Shown: positions 1-9,092, numbered from the stretch's first letter. The stretch: DNA of 64,000 bases from Micromonospora rifamycinica (GCF_900090265.1 NZ_LT607752.1:2604001-2668000); one strand, 5' to 3'. Numbers and translations: made by a program. The notes: generated by a model from the letters alone, not told the origin.

Positions 1-100
1 CTGCCGGGCCGTGACCGGCACTGCCGGGCCGTGACCGGCACTGCCGGGCCGTTTCCACCGCTGCCGGGCCGTTTCCACCGCTGTGAGGGCGTGTCCGGCA
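1..100. repeat. 20-bp tandem repeat array at window edge
   Basis: Five consecutive 20-bp units fill the first 100 bases. Units 1 and 2 are identical (ctgccgggccgtgaccggca). Units 3 and 4 are identical to each other and share the first 12 bases, but end in ttccaccg. Unit 5 is degenerate. The array may continue to the left of the window. From 101 to 313 there is no convincing gene, only the leader of the pectate lyase. Confidence 0.85.
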
Positions 101-136
101 CGCCGATTTACATCTGCGCCTGTCTATGCTTTGCTC

Positions 137-152
137 GGGAAAGCGCTTGTCC
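137..152. promoter_or_regulatory. Putative LacI-family operator
   Basis: A palindrome with a perfect aagcgctt core (141-148) and matching outer gg/cc pairs lies about 160 bp upstream of the pectate lyase start. A -10-like tatgct sits just before it (125-130), so a bound repressor would block transcription. LacI-family sites with an AGCGCT core are known to control actinobacterial cellulase and hemicellulase genes; applying that to this gene is inference. Confidence 0.5.
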
Positions 153-313
153 GGGCTGCGGGCGCACCACACGGGAGCCACCTCGTACCGACCTGACCCC
201 CTGGCAGGGGCCGATCGGCGACGTCCCGAGTCACCGCGGGTGCCCACTGGCGCGGCAGCCACCGGCGGCTCTCCCGTCGACGGCAGCCCTGTCCCACCCG
301 AAAAGGACGCAGC

Positions 314-1690
314 ATGCGTACACCCCGGCGTCGTACGACGCTGATCGCCGCCACCACCGTCGCCCTGCTCGCCACCAGCGCACTCACCGCCGTCGCCGCC
401 CAGGCCGCCCCCGGCTGCGCGGTCGACTACACCGTCGGCGGCCAGTGGCAGGGCGGATTCACCGGCAACGTCACCGTCACCAACCTCGGCGACCCGCTGT
501 CGAGCTGGAGCCTGCGCTGGTCGTACGCGGCCGGGCAGACGGTCAGTGACGCCTGGAACGCCGCCGTGTCGCAGAGCGGCAGCACGGTGACCGCCGCCAA
601 CGTCGGCTACAACGGGAGCGTGCCGACCGGCGGCACCGTCTCCTTCGGCTTCAACGGCACCTGGAACAACTCCAGCAACCCGGCACCGACCAGCTTCACC
701 CTCAACGGGGTGACCTGCACCGGAAGCACCGCACCCACCGGCGCGCCGACCACCCCGCCGTCGAGCCCACCCCCGCCGACCACGCCCCCGCCGACCACCC
801 CGCCACCGACCACCCCGCCGCCCGGCCAGCCGCAGACCGGCCTGGTGGGCTGGGCCACCCAGAACGGCGGCACCACCGGCGGCGGCAGCGCCGGCACGAC
901 CACGGTCACCACCGCCTCGGCGCTGACCAGCGCGTTGAACGCCACCGGCGCGGCGGTGATCCGGGTCTCCGGCACCATCAACTGCTCGGGCATGCTGCGG
1001 GTCCGGTCCAACAAGACCGTGCTCGGCAACTCCGGGGCGACCATCGTCGGCTGCGGGTTCACCGTCAACGGCGACCGCAACGTGATCATCCGGAACCTGA
1101 CGTTCCGCAACTGGAGCGACGACGCGATCAACGTGGAGAGTTCGGCCACCAACATCTGGATCGATCACAACACCTTCAGCAACGGCTACGACGGCACCGT
1201 CGACATCAAGCGGGGCTCGGACTTCGTCACCGTCTCCTGGAACCGGGTCTACAGCCACGACAAGACGATGCTGCTCGGGCACAGCGACGACAACGGCAGC
1301 CAGGACATCGGACACCTGCGGGTGACCTACCACCACAACTGGTACGACGGCAGCAAGCAGCGCAACCCCCGGGTCCGCTTCGGCAACCCGGTGCACGTCT
1401 ACAACAACTACTACTACAACAACGCCGGCTACGGGGTGGCCTCCACCATGAGCGCCGGGGTGCTCGTCGAGGGCAACTACTTCGAGAACGTCAAGGACAC
1501 CTACCACCTCGGTGAGGCCGACTCCGGGCCGGGCAGCCTGGTGGCCCGCAACAACCACTTCGTCAACTCGCCCGCCGGGCAGACCGGCGGCAGTGTCGCC
1601 GGCATCCCGTACCCGTACACCCTGGACAGCGCGAGCAGCGTGAAGTCCATCGTGACGGCGGGCGCCGGCGCGGGCCGCATCTCGGTCTGA
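314..1690 (+). CDS. Secreted pectate lyase (PL1) with N-terminal CBM2
   Basis: This is a secreted enzyme that cleaves polygalacturonan by calcium-dependent beta-elimination. It has a signal peptide (residues 1 to about 31, cleavage near AAQA), then a family-2 cellulose-binding module (about 33-137) bounded by the usual cysteine pair C35 and about C136. A Pro/Thr linker (about 140-172) follows, then a right-handed beta-helix pectate lyase domain to the end. Family marks include WIDH near 282, an acidic calcium-site region around DGTVDIKRGSD near 295, and the catalytic RxPxxR motif at R350-P352-R355. The ATG follows a purine-rich aaaagga. The binding module should dock the enzyme on plant cell wall while the lyase opens the pectin matrix. 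Family assignment is firm; substrate preference is inferred. Confidence 0.93.
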   Translation: MRTPRRRTTLIAATTVALLATSALTAVAAQAAPGCAVDYTVGGQWQGGFTGNVTVTNLGDPLSSWSLRWSYAAGQTVSDAWNAAVSQSGSTVTAANVGYNGSVPTGGTVSFGFNGTWNNSSNPAPTSFTLNGVTCTGSTAPTGAPTTPPSSPPPPTTPPPTTPPPTTPPPGQPQTGLVGWATQNGGTTGGGSAGTTTVTTASALTSALNATGAAVIRVSGTINCSGMLRVRSNKTVLGNSGATIVGCGFTVNGDRNVIIRNLTFRNWSDDAINVESSATNIWIDHNTFSNGYDGTVDIKRGSDFVTVSWNRVYSHDKTMLLGHSDDNGSQDIGHLRVTYHHNWYDGSKQRNPRVRFGNPVHVYNNYYYNNAGYGVASTMSAGVLVEGNYFENVKDTYHLGEADSGPGSLVARNNHFVNSPAGQTGGSVAGIPYPYTLDSASSVKSIVTAGAGAGRISV

Positions 1691-1696
1691 CCGCGC

Positions 1697-1735
1697 ACCT
1701 GCCGGGGTCCGCCACACCGGCGGACCCCGGCAGGT
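1697..1735. terminator. Bidirectional hairpin terminator
   Basis: Perfect 17-bp arms (1697-1713 and 1719-1735) with a 5-nt loop lie between the convergent pectate lyase and miaB genes. The right arm touches the miaB stop codon. There is no T tract, as is common for actinobacterial terminators. Confidence 0.8.
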
Positions 1736-3249
1736 CAGTGCGCGGCGCAGCCGGTCGTCGGCGCGGGCTGCGCGGCCGGCGGCCCGACCGTGGGCAACCC
1801 GAGCGACACCCCCGGGGTACGCGGGGCGCGACCGGCCTCGGCGGCGTCCCCGGCCCGGGTCCGCCGGTGGGCCAGCGGGGCGCCGTCGGCGTTGAGATGG
1901 TGCGGAGCGGCGTACGTGACGGTGGTGTGCACGATGTCGCCCGGCCGGATGGTGCCGGCCGCCCCGGGCTGACCGGCCGCCCCGGCCGCGAAGTGCACCA
2001 GACGCCCGTCCCGGGCGCGGCCGGACAACCGGCCGGTGCGCTCGTCCTTGCGACCCTCGCCGACGGCGACCAGCACCTCGACGGTCTCGCCGACCAGCTT
2101 GCGGTTCTCGGCCCAGGTGATCTCCTCCACGCAGGCGACCAACCGCTCGTACCGCTCCTGCACCACCTGCTTGGGCAGCTGGTCGGGCATGGTCGCCGCC
2201 GGGGTGCCGGGGCGCTTGGAGTACTGGAAGGTGAACGCCGACGAGAAGCGGGCGGCGCGCACCACGTCGAGGGTCTGCGCGAAGTCCGCCTCCGTCTCGC
2301 CGGGGAACCCGACGATGATGTCGGTGGTGATCGCGGCGTCCGGCATGGCCGCCCGGACCTTGTCGATGATGCCGAGGTACCGCTCGGAGCGGTACGACCG
2401 GCGCATCGCCCGCAGCACGTCGTCGGAGCCGGACTGCAACGGCATGTGCAGCGAGTGGCAGACGTTCGGGGTCTCGGCCATCGCGGCGATCACGTCGTCG
2501 GTGAAGTCCTTGGGGTGCGGGCTGGTGAACCGGACCCGCTCCAGCCCGTCGATGTCCCCGCAGGCGCGCAGCAGCTTGCCGAAGGCGTACCGGTCGCCGA
2601 ACTCGACGCCGTAGGAGTTGACGTTCTGCCCGAGCAGGGTGACCTCCAGCACCCCCTCGGCGACCAGGGCGCGCACCTCGGCGAGGACGTCGCCGGGGCG
2701 GCGGTCCTTCTCCTTGCCGCGCAGGGCGGGCACGATGCAGAACGTGCAGGTGTTGTTGCAGCCCACCGAGATCGACACCCAGCCCGCGTACGTCGACTCG
2801 CGCCGGGTCGGCAGGGTCGACGGGAAGACGTCGAGCGCTTCGAGGATCTCCACCTCGGCGGCGGTGTTGTGCCGGGCCCGTTCCAGCAGCACCGGCAGCG
2901 AGCCGATGTTGTGGGTGCCGAAGACCACGTCCACCCAGGGGGCCTTGCGGACGATGTCACCGCGGTCCTTCTGGGCGAGGCAGCCACCGACGGCGATCTG
3001 CATCCCCGGGTGCCGGTCCTTGACGGGACGCAGGTGACCGAGGTTGCCGTAGAGCCGGTTGTCGGCGTTCTCCCGGACGGCGCAGGTGTTGAACACCACC
3101 ACGTCCGGGTTCTCGTCGGCCTCGGCGACCCGCACGTAACCGGCCTGTTCGAGCAGGCCGGAGATGCGCTCGGAGTCGTGCACGTTCATCTGGCAGCCGT
3201 AGGTACGCACCTGGTAGGTGCGCGGGCTGCCCGCCGCTGCGGTAGTCAT
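1735..3249 (-). CDS. miaB: tRNA-2-methylthio-N6-dimethylallyladenosine synthase MiaB
   Basis: MiaB is a radical-SAM methylthiotransferase that adds a methylthio group to i6A37 of tRNAs reading UNN codons. The 504-residue protein has the N-terminal UPF0004 domain with three cluster cysteines (C19, C56, C90). The radical-SAM CxxxCxxC is at C164, C168 and C171 in the context [16 protein letters not shown]-like RNA-binding domain follows, then an alanine/proline-rich tail. The ATG at 3249 was chosen because homology begins at once ([17 protein letters not shown]); an open frame continues upstream but is not conserved-looking. A TACGCT -10-like element sits 9 nt before this ATG, suggesting a very short leader. 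The partner enzyme RimO is encoded at 54606-56144. Confidence 0.96.
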   Translation of the reverse strand: MTTAAAGSPRTYQVRTYGCQMNVHDSERISGLLEQAGYVRVAEADENPDVVVFNTCAVRENADNRLYGNLGHLRPVKDRHPGMQIAVGGCLAQKDRGDIVRKAPWVDVVFGTHNIGSLPVLLERARHNTAAEVEILEALDVFPSTLPTRRESTYAGWVSISVGCNNTCTFCIVPALRGKEKDRRPGDVLAEVRALVAEGVLEVTLLGQNVNSYGVEFGDRYAFGKLLRACGDIDGLERVRFTSPHPKDFTDDVIAAMAETPNVCHSLHMPLQSGSDDVLRAMRRSYRSERYLGIIDKVRAAMPDAAITTDIIVGFPGETEADFAQTLDVVRAARFSSAFTFQYSKRPGTPAATMPDQLPKQVVQERYERLVACVEEITWAENRKLVGETVEVLVAVGEGRKDERTGRLSGRARDGRLVHFAAGAAGQPGAAGTIRPGDIVHTTVTYAAPHHLNADGAPLAHRRTRAGDAAEAGRAPRTPGVSLGLPTVGPPAAQPAPTTGCAAH

Positions 3250-3315
3250 GACGTGCACAGCGTATCCGGGCCGACCGACCCGGGCCGAGCGGGAAGACCC
3301 CAACGAGGAGGAGCC

Positions 3316-3543
3316 GTGTGCCGGAGCATCAAGACCCTGCGTGAGCCGTACGTGCCGGGGGTGACGCCGGCCGACATCGAGGCGGCGGCGTTGCAGTACG
3401 TCCGGAAGGTGTCCGGGTTCCGGGCCCCGGCCGCGCACAACGCGGCGGCCTTCCAGGCGGCGGTCGGCGCGGTGACCGCCGCCACCGCGACCCTCCTGGA
3501 CCAGTTGCAGGTCCGGGGCACCCGCCCCACCCCGGCCCCCTGA
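3316..3543 (+). CDS. DUF2277 family protein
   Basis: This 75-residue protein begins MCRSIKTLR and contains the [12 protein letters not shown] core typical of DUF2277, a small actinobacterial family of unknown function. The GTG start follows a strong aacgaggaggag ribosome-binding site at 6-nt spacing. It is divergent from miaB, 66 bp away, so the two share a promoter region. No membrane segment or signal peptide is visible. It is followed by a long hairpin and a convergent gene. Function is unknown. Confidence 0.85.
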   Translation: MCRSIKTLREPYVPGVTPADIEAAALQYVRKVSGFRAPAAHNAAAFQAAVGAVTAATATLLDQLQVRGTRPTPAP

Positions 3544-3561
3544 CCCTCACCCCACGCTCCT

Positions 3562-3636
3562 GTCGATCATGGAGTTGTGGTGGACGGATTAGGCCGGTTT
3601 GACCTGCTCTGCGAGCGCCACAACTCCATGATCGAC
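3562..3636. repeat. Long GATC-containing intergenic hairpin 1
   Basis: Perfect 19-bp inverted arms (3562-3580 gtcgatcatggagttgtgg, and its complement at 3618-3636) enclose a 37-nt loop. It lies between two convergent genes. The arms are richer in A+T than the surroundings. The element resembles three other long hairpins in this window (11788, 21697, 47713), two of which also have GATC in the stem. It could act as a terminator, but the long loop fits a dispersed repeat better. Confidence 0.8.
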
Positions 3637-3655
3637 GGGGTGGGGGGGCGGCCCG

Positions 3656-4135
3656 TCAGGCGGCGGCGAGGGCTGGGTTGACCGAGTCGGGGGCCCAGCG
3701 GGAGCCGCGGCACCGCGACCAGCCACGGCAGGCCGGGTGCGCCAGGGTGCAGAGCCGGCGGGCGGAGAGCAGCTCGCCGTCGTCGGTCTCGGTCACCTCG
3801 AAGTGCACCGGGCGGATCGTGCCGCCCGGCGCGACCAGCAGGTGCCGGCCGGCGTCGAGGGTGTCGTCGGTGAGCAGGCAGTCCCGGTCGAGCAACCGGG
3901 CCAGCGCGGCGATCGTGCCCAGCTCGTGCCGCGACTCCGGGACGCCGTAACAGTCGACCATGGTGCCGAACTCCCCCGGGGCCTGCCAGACGTCGCAGAT
4001 CACCGCGTGCCGGGGCAGCCGGGCCGGGTCCGCCACCGCCAGCGGCATCACCACCCGGCCGAGCGCCTCGGCCAGGGCCGGGTAGACCGTCACGGGTTCG
4101 GCCCGGTCGATTCTCCAGTTCCACAGCTCGGTCAT
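3656..4135 (-). CDS. Conserved hypothetical protein (159 aa)
   Basis: I do not recognise the family. The protein starts MTELWNWRIDRAEPVTVYP, is soluble-looking and acidic, and ends with several Cys and Arg residues (CTLAHPACRGWSRCRGSRW). The ATG at 4135 is preceded by cgaggaggcggc, a good ribosome-binding site, which is why it was preferred over an in-frame start at 4204. A second long frame covers much of the same DNA on this strand but has a biased, low-complexity translation and is taken as a shadow. The gene stands alone, with a possible promoter and palindrome just upstream. Function unknown. Confidence 0.7.
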   Translation of the reverse strand: MTELWNWRIDRAEPVTVYPALAEALGRVVMPLAVADPARLPRHAVICDVWQAPGEFGTMVDCYGVPESRHELGTIAALARLLDRDCLLTDDTLDAGRHLLVAPGGTIRPVHFEVTETDDGELLSARRLCTLAHPACRGWSRCRGSRWAPDSVNPALAAA

Positions 4136-4204
4136 GCCGCCTCCTCGCTGCGTTAGTTCCCACCGGCCTCCGGATCGGGCCTTACTGACGATGGTGGGGG
4201 GCAT

Positions 4205-4252
4205 TTGCCCCCAGGAGGGGGCAAGTTACCGGTCTGTGACCATTCCGGGCAA
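4205..4252 (-). promoter_or_regulatory. Possible promoter with operator-like palindrome
   Basis: Read on the minus strand, a TTGCCC -35-like box (4247-4252) is followed after 18 nt by TAACTT (4223-4228). A perfect 8-bp inverted repeat with a 4-nt centre (4205-4224, ttgccccc/gggggcaa) overlaps the -10. It would serve the hypothetical gene starting at 4135. The rest of 4136-4439 holds no gene; from 4320 on it is simple GC-rich sequence. Confidence 0.35.
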
Positions 4253-4439
4253 AATTTCCCAGGGTGCCATTGCTGGGAGTGGCAGGAAGATGACAGTTTA
4301 TCGGGTACGGTGCCCGGCGCGGGCCAGCCCGGCGGCGCGCCGCCGCCCCGACGCCCACCGGACGCGCCAGCAGGCCGGGCGCACCTCACCCGGCCGGGCA
4401 CGTCACCGGGCCAGGGCGCGCGTCACCGGGCCGGGCGGG

Positions 4440-5429
4440 TCAGCGCACCACGACCATCGACGCGCCCCGGGGCAGCAGCTCGCCGATCACCGTGCCGCCG
4501 GGCACCTCACCGGCGACCAGCAGCCCGCCGGAGGTCTGTGCGTCGGCCAGCAGCAGCCGGTCCGCCTCGCCGGTCGACCCGAAGTCGGTCCACGGGCGCA
4601 CCCAGTCCAGGTTGCGCCGGGTGCCGCCGCTGACGTGCCCGTCCCGGACCGCCGCCCGTGCCCCGGGGAGGTACGGCACCCGGGTGGCGTCGAGCGCCAC
4701 GGTCAGCCCGCTCGCCCGGGCCAGCTTCGAGGCGTGCCCGAGCAGCCCGAAACCGGTCACGTCGGTGCCGCAGCGGATGCCGGCCGCGACGGCGGCGCGG
4801 GCCGCATCCCGGTTCAGCGTGGTCATCGACGCCACCGCCTCGGCGGAGACCTCACCGGTCGCCTTGTGCCGGGTGTTGAGCACCCCGACGCCGAGCGGCT
4901 TGGTCAGCGACAGCGGCAGGCCGGCCCGGCCGGCGTCCAGGGTGATCAACTCGTCCGGGCGGACCAGCCCGGTCACGGCCAGCCCGTACTTCGGGCCGTC
5001 GTCGTCGACGCTGTGCCCGCCGGCCAGGTGGCAGCCGGCCTCCCGGGCCACGTCCTGACCGCCGCGCAGCACCTCCCGGGCCAGCTCCAGCGGCAGGACG
5101 TCCCGGGGCCAGCAGAGCAGGTTGATGGCGACCAGCGGGGTGCCGCCCATGGCGTACACGTCCGACAGGGCGTTCGCGGCGGCGATCCGCCCCCAGTCGT
5201 AGGCGTCGTCCACGACCGGGGTGAAGAAGTCGGCGGTGGTGACCAGCCCGGTCCGCTCGTCCAGCCGGACCACCGCGGCGTCGTCGCCGTGGTCCAGGCC
5301 GACCAGCAGCTCGGCGCTGCCGGTGGCCGGGCCGAGCCCGGCGACCATCGCCTCCAGCTCCCCCGGCGGAATCTTGCAGGCGCAGCCGCCACCACGCGCG
5401 TACTCGGTCAGGCGGACCCGGTCGGTCAT
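4440..5429 (-). CDS. selD: Selenide, water dikinase (selenophosphate synthetase)
   Basis: SelD makes selenophosphate from selenide and ATP, the selenium donor for selenocysteine or selenouridine synthesis. The 329-residue protein has the N-terminal glycine-rich motif GGGCACK, with C16 and K19 aligning to the E. coli catalytic Cys17 and Lys20. It is the cysteine form, with no in-frame TGA. Further family marks are [11 protein letters not shown], the metal/ATP-binding [27 protein letters not shown] and GGHSVDD. The start at 5429 was chosen because homology begins there. No selA, selB, tRNA-Sec or selU lies nearby, so the downstream use of selenophosphate cannot be read from this window. Confidence 0.94.
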   Translation of the reverse strand: MTDRVRLTEYARGGGCACKIPPGELEAMVAGLGPATGSAELLVGLDHGDDAAVVRLDERTGLVTTADFFTPVVDDAYDWGRIAAANALSDVYAMGGTPLVAINLLCWPRDVLPLELAREVLRGGQDVAREAGCHLAGGHSVDDDGPKYGLAVTGLVRPDELITLDAGRAGLPLSLTKPLGVGVLNTRHKATGEVSAEAVASMTTLNRDAARAAVAAGIRCGTDVTGFGLLGHASKLARASGLTVALDATRVPYLPGARAAVRDGHVSGGTRRNLDWVRPWTDFGSTGEADRLLLADAQTSGGLLVAGEVPGGTVIGELLPRGASMVVVR

Positions 5430-5543
5430 CCCCTCATCGTCTCCGCCGGACGGTCGACCCGCCACCCGACGGCCCGACAGAAGGCGGAATTCGGACGTCC
5501 GTGCCCACCCGGCACCGGTGTTACCTCTCCGTGACCCGTGGAG

Positions 5544-5574
5544 TTGCGTTCCGCCACGTCGCCCCGCCTACAGT
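5544..5574 (+). promoter_or_regulatory. Possible gluABCD promoter
   Basis: A TTGCGT box (5544-5549) and TACAGT (5569-5574) are separated by 19 nt, about 60 bp before gluA. The spacing is slightly long, so this is tentative. Confidence 0.3.
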
Positions 5575-5634
5575 GGCCCAACCGGGGGGCAACCGCCCCC
5601 GCTTTCCGGTACGACGACAGGGACGGTGGACGAC

Positions 5635-6381
5635 GTGGCGACCGGCGAACCGCTGATCGTGCTGGACAAGGTCAACAAGTGGTTCGGCCCCCTGCACGTG
5701 CTCGACGACGTGTCACTCTCGGTGGGCAAGGGTGAGGTCGTCGTGGTGATCGGGCCGTCCGGGTCCGGCAAGTCGACGCTCTGCCGGACGATCAACCGGC
5801 TGGAGCCGATCAACGACGGGACGATCACCTTCGACGGGCAGCCGCTGCCGGCCGAGGGCCGGGCGCTGGCGAAGCTGCGCAGCGAGGTCGGCATGGTCTT
5901 CCAGTCGTTCAATCTCTTCGCCCACAAGACCATCCTGGAGAACGTCACCCTCGGGCCGATCAAGGTCCGCAAGGAGAAGCCGGCCGCCGCCCGTGAGCGC
6001 GGCCTGGCCCTGCTCGACCGGGTGGGCATCGCCAACCAGGCCGACAAGTACCCGGCCCAGCTCTCCGGCGGCCAGCAGCAGCGGGCGGCGATCGCCCGCG
6101 CGCTGGCCATGCAGCCCAAGGCGATGCTCTTCGACGAGCCGACCAGCGCGCTCGACCCGGAGATGGTCGGCGAGGTGCTGGACGTGATGACCTCGCTGGC
6201 GGGCGAGGGCATGACGATGGTGGTGGTGACCCACGAGATGGGCTTCGCCCGGCACGCCGCCAACCGGGTCATCTTCATGGCCGACGGGCAACTCGTCGAG
6301 GACGCCCCGCCGACGGAGTTCTTCGCCAACCCGCGCAGCGAGCGGGCCAGGGACTTCCTCTCCAAGATCCTCACGCACTAG
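5635..6381 (+). CDS. gluA: Glutamate/amino-acid ABC transporter ATP-binding protein GluA
   Basis: GluA is the ATPase of a polar amino-acid importer. It has Walker [10 protein letters not shown] (residues 40-48), signature LSGGQQQR (about 148) and Walker [13 protein letters not shown] (about 168), then the switch histidine in [12 protein letters not shown]. Length (248 aa) is standard. The GTG at 5635 sits 10 nt after agggac and is preferred; another GTG at 5626 would add three residues. It is the first gene of a four-gene operon (ATPase, lipoprotein, two permeases) in the order of the corynebacterial glutamate uptake system. Glutamate as substrate is inferred from family and order. Confidence 0.93.
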   Translation: MATGEPLIVLDKVNKWFGPLHVLDDVSLSVGKGEVVVVIGPSGSGKSTLCRTINRLEPINDGTITFDGQPLPAEGRALAKLRSEVGMVFQSFNLFAHKTILENVTLGPIKVRKEKPAAARERGLALLDRVGIANQADKYPAQLSGGQQQRAAIARALAMQPKAMLFDEPTSALDPEMVGEVLDVMTSLAGEGMTMVVVTHEMGFARHAANRVIFMADGQLVEDAPPTEFFANPRSERARDFLSKILTH

Positions 6382-6438
6382 GCGTCCGTAGTGGAGCGCG
6401 CCGGTTCCCGGTGCATTCCGACGAAGAAGGAGATCAGT

Positions 6439-7317
6439 ATGCGTATGAAGCGCGTGGCGGCGGTCGCCGCGGCGGCTACTCTGGCGCTCGGTCTGGCCGC
6501 CTGCGGTGGCGACGACGCCGACGAGGGCACCGGTTCCGGCAGCAAGTCCTTCGCCGCCGGCAGCACCATGGAGAAGCTCAACAAGGCGCAGAAGATCAAG
6601 ATCGGCACCAAGTTCGACCAGCCCGGCTTCGGCCAGAAGGGCCTGTCGGGCAAGCCGGAGGGCTTCGACGTCGAGGTGGCCAAGCTCATCGTCAAGGAGC
6701 TGGGCATCCCCGAGGACAAGATCGAGTACGTCGAGACGCCGTCGAAGGTCCGTGAGGACGCCATCGTCAACGGCACCGTCGACCTGGTCGCGGCGACCTA
6801 CACGATCAACGACAAGCGCAAGGAGCGGATCGCCTTCGCGGGGCCGTACTACGAGGCCGGCCAGAACATCCTGGTCAAGAAGGACGACACCACCATCACC
6901 GGGCCGGACTCGTTCAAGGACGGCACCAAGAAGGTCTGCTCGGTGACCGGGTCCACCCCGGCCGAGGAGATCAAGAAGTACATCAAGGACGTCGGCACCC
7001 AGCTGGTGCTCTTCGACACCTACCCCAAGTGTCGCGATGCCCTCAAGGGTGGTCAGGTCGACGCCGTCACCACCGACAACGTGATCCTGCTCGGCTACAT
7101 CGCCGAGGACGAGGCGTCGTTCAAGCTGGCCGGGGACAACTTCACCAAGGAGCCGTACGGCATCGGGGTGAAGAAGGAGGACAACGACTTCCGCACCTTC
7201 GTCAACGACACGTTGGAGAAGGCGTTCAACGACGGCAGCTGGAAGAAGGCCTGGGACGACACCGCCGGCAAGTTCGGCGCGGAGCTGGGCAGCGCGCCCA
7301 CCATCAACCGCTACTGA
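6439..7317 (+). CDS. gluB: Glutamate-binding lipoprotein GluB
   Basis: GluB is the extracellular solute-binding component (SBP_bac_3 family) that captures the amino acid and delivers it to GluCD. The 292-residue precursor has a lipoprotein signal with lipobox LGLAAC, so the mature N-terminus is lipid-anchored C22. Body motifs include KIKIGTKFDQPGFG, PEGFDVEVAKLI, VDLVAATYTI and RIAFAGPYYEAGQ, all typical of glutamate/glutamine-type binding proteins. An ideal aaggag precedes the ATG by 6 nt. It lies 57 bp after gluA. Confidence 0.94.
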   Translation: MRMKRVAAVAAAATLALGLAACGGDDADEGTGSGSKSFAAGSTMEKLNKAQKIKIGTKFDQPGFGQKGLSGKPEGFDVEVAKLIVKELGIPEDKIEYVETPSKVREDAIVNGTVDLVAATYTINDKRKERIAFAGPYYEAGQNILVKKDDTTITGPDSFKDGTKKVCSVTGSTPAEEIKKYIKDVGTQLVLFDTYPKCRDALKGGQVDAVTTDNVILLGYIAEDEASFKLAGDNFTKEPYGIGVKKEDNDFRTFVNDTLEKAFNDGSWKKAWDDTAGKFGAELGSAPTINRY

Positions 7318-7356
7318 TCTGACCTCGATCTGGAGGGTGGGGAGGAACACCGACCC

Positions 7357-8064
7357 GTGAGTGTGCTCATCGACAAGTTCGACGTCTTTGCGGGTGGTTT
7401 CTGGCTCACCCTCCAGATCTGCGTCCTCGCCGCGTTCGGCGCCCTGATCCTGGGCGCCGTCATGGCGGTGCTGCGCATCTCGCCGGTGCCGCCGCTGCGC
7501 GCCGTCGGCACCGCGTACGTGAACATCTTCCGGAACATGCCGCTGACCGTGGTGATGTTCTTCGCCGCCTTCGGCCTGCCGGCGCTCGGCTCCAACGCCG
7601 ACTTCCTGCGCGTCCCCGTACTGGACTCGCTCTTCACACGGCTCGGCACCGACCTGCCGTACTTCCGTTTCGCGCTGCTCGCCCTGGTGCTCTACACCGC
7701 CGCGTTCGTCTGCGAGGCGCTGCGCTCCGGGGTCAACGCGGTGCCGCCGGGCCAGGCCGAGGCCGCCCGCTCGCTCGGCCTGACCTTCGGCCAGAACCTG
7801 CGGCACGTGGTGCTGCCGCAGTCCTGGAAGGCGTCGGTCGTGCCGCTCGGCTCGGTGATCATCGCGATGATCAAAAACTCGGCGCTGATCGGCTTCTTCG
7901 GCGTGGTCGGCGACCTGTCCCAGAGCGCCGACCAGCTCACCTCCGCCGAGGGCTACGCCTTCATCCCGGTCGCCATCGGCATCTCGATCGGCTACCTGAT
8001 CATGACCGTGCCGCTCGGCGCACTGCTCGACCGGCTGGAGAAGCGACAGGCGGTGGCCCGATGA
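7357..8064 (+). CDS. gluC: Glutamate ABC transporter permease GluC
   Basis: GluC is an inner-membrane permease of the HisM/GlnP family (235 aa). It has several hydrophobic segments and the cytoplasmic EAA loop (GQAEAARSLGLTFGQ, about 131-145) that contacts the ATPase. The GTG start follows ggtggggagg. The stop overlaps the gluD start as ATGA, so the two permeases are translationally coupled and should form a heterodimer. Confidence 0.93.
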   Translation: MSVLIDKFDVFAGGFWLTLQICVLAAFGALILGAVMAVLRISPVPPLRAVGTAYVNIFRNMPLTVVMFFAAFGLPALGSNADFLRVPVLDSLFTRLGTDLPYFRFALLALVLYTAAFVCEALRSGVNAVPPGQAEAARSLGLTFGQNLRHVVLPQSWKASVVPLGSVIIAMIKNSALIGFFGVVGDLSQSADQLTSAEGYAFIPVAIGISIGYLIMTVPLGALLDRLEKRQAVAR

Positions 8065-9041
8065 GTCAGCAGACCAGCGTCCTGTACGACGTCCCCGGCC
8101 CGCGCCAGCGGCGGATCACCCTGATCAGCAGCATCGTCGCCACCGTGCTGCTGGCCGTCGGGGCGTACTTCCTGATCTACCGCCCGCTGGACGACAAGGG
8201 CCAGTTCTCGATGGAGCTGTGGGGGCCGCTGGTCGACCCCTCCAACGAGAACTTCTCCCAGGTGTGGGACCGGATCGGCCTCGGCCTGAAGAACACCCTG
8301 ACCGCCGCCGCGCTGGCCATCGTCGCCTCGCTGGTGGTCGGCACCCTGCTCGCGGTGCTCCGGATCCAGCTCAAGAGCCTGACCCGGCGGCGCTTCACCG
8401 GCATGGCCACCCCGGTGTCCTACCTGCTGCGCGGGCTCAGCGTCATTCTCTCGGCGGTCACCCGGGTCTGCGTCGAGGTGTTCCGGGGCCTGCCGGTGGT
8501 GCTCACCATCTTCTTCGTGGCCCGGGGCTTCCCCGAGTTCGGCATCTCCTTCGACACGCTCTGGTACCTGGTCATCGGCCTGACCATCTACAACTCCGTG
8601 GTCATCGCCGAGATCCTCCGCTCCGGCATGGAGGGGCTGCCCGGCGGGCAGGCCGAGGCCGCCGCCGCGATCGGCCTCTCCCCCGCCCAGACCACCCGGA
8701 TGATCCTGCTGCCCCAGGCGTTCCGGATCATGCTGCCGGCGCTGATCAGCCAGCTCGTCGTGGTGCTCAAGGACACCTCGCTGGGCTTCATCATCAGCTA
8801 CGAGGAAACCCTCAACATCGGCAAGCAGATCATCGGCGTGCTGGACAACCCGATCCAGGTCTACGTGGTGATCGCCGCCCTCTTCATCCTGGTCAACTAC
8901 TCGCTGTCCAAGCTGGCCCAGTTCGTCCAGCGACGGCTCTCCCGGGGCCGCAAGTCGGCCGGCACCCCGGCCCCGCAGGCCCCGGCCACCGCGCTCGCCT
9001 CCCAGACCGAGGGCGGCGGAGGCGGCGCGGTCGCCACCTGA
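8061..9041 (+). CDS. gluD: Glutamate ABC transporter permease GluD
   Basis: GluD is the second permease, 326 aa and longer than GluC. An N-terminal membrane anchor (about 15-40) and a periplasm-side stretch precede the conserved core. The EAA loop is visible as GQAEAAAAIGLSPAQ (about 197-211). The C-terminal tail ends in a Gly/Ala-rich stretch (EGGGGGAVAT). Its ATG overlaps the gluC stop. A strong hairpin ends the operon 19 bp downstream. Confidence 0.93.
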   Translation: MSQQTSVLYDVPGPRQRRITLISSIVATVLLAVGAYFLIYRPLDDKGQFSMELWGPLVDPSNENFSQVWDRIGLGLKNTLTAAALAIVASLVVGTLLAVLRIQLKSLTRRRFTGMATPVSYLLRGLSVILSAVTRVCVEVFRGLPVVLTIFFVARGFPEFGISFDTLWYLVIGLTIYNSVVIAEILRSGMEGLPGGQAEAAAAIGLSPAQTTRMILLPQAFRIMLPALISQLVVVLKDTSLGFIISYEETLNIGKQIIGVLDNPIQVYVVIAALFILVNYSLSKLAQFVQRRLSRGRKSAGTPAPQAPATALASQTEGGGGGAVAT

Positions 9042-9060
9042 TCCGCACCCCGCACGGCAC

Positions 9061-9092
9061 GAGGGCCGGTCCGGATCTCCGGACCGGCCCTC
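9061..9092. terminator. Bidirectional terminator between gluD and rny
   Basis: A perfect 14-bp stem (9061-9074 gagggccggtccgg, and its complement at 9079-9092) with the tetraloop atct. It separates the convergent gluD and rny genes. Confidence 0.88.

Noticed and set aside
3567..4163. Alternative minus-strand frame overlapping the 159-aa hypothetical gene
   Set aside because: Its translation is dominated by Arg/Gly/Pro and it runs through hairpin 1; the chosen frame has a good ribosome-binding site and protein-like composition.
4136..4439. Possible tRNA-Sec or small RNA next to selD
   Set aside because: No cloverleaf or known RNA fold could be drawn; the segment holds only a small palindrome and GC-rich filler.
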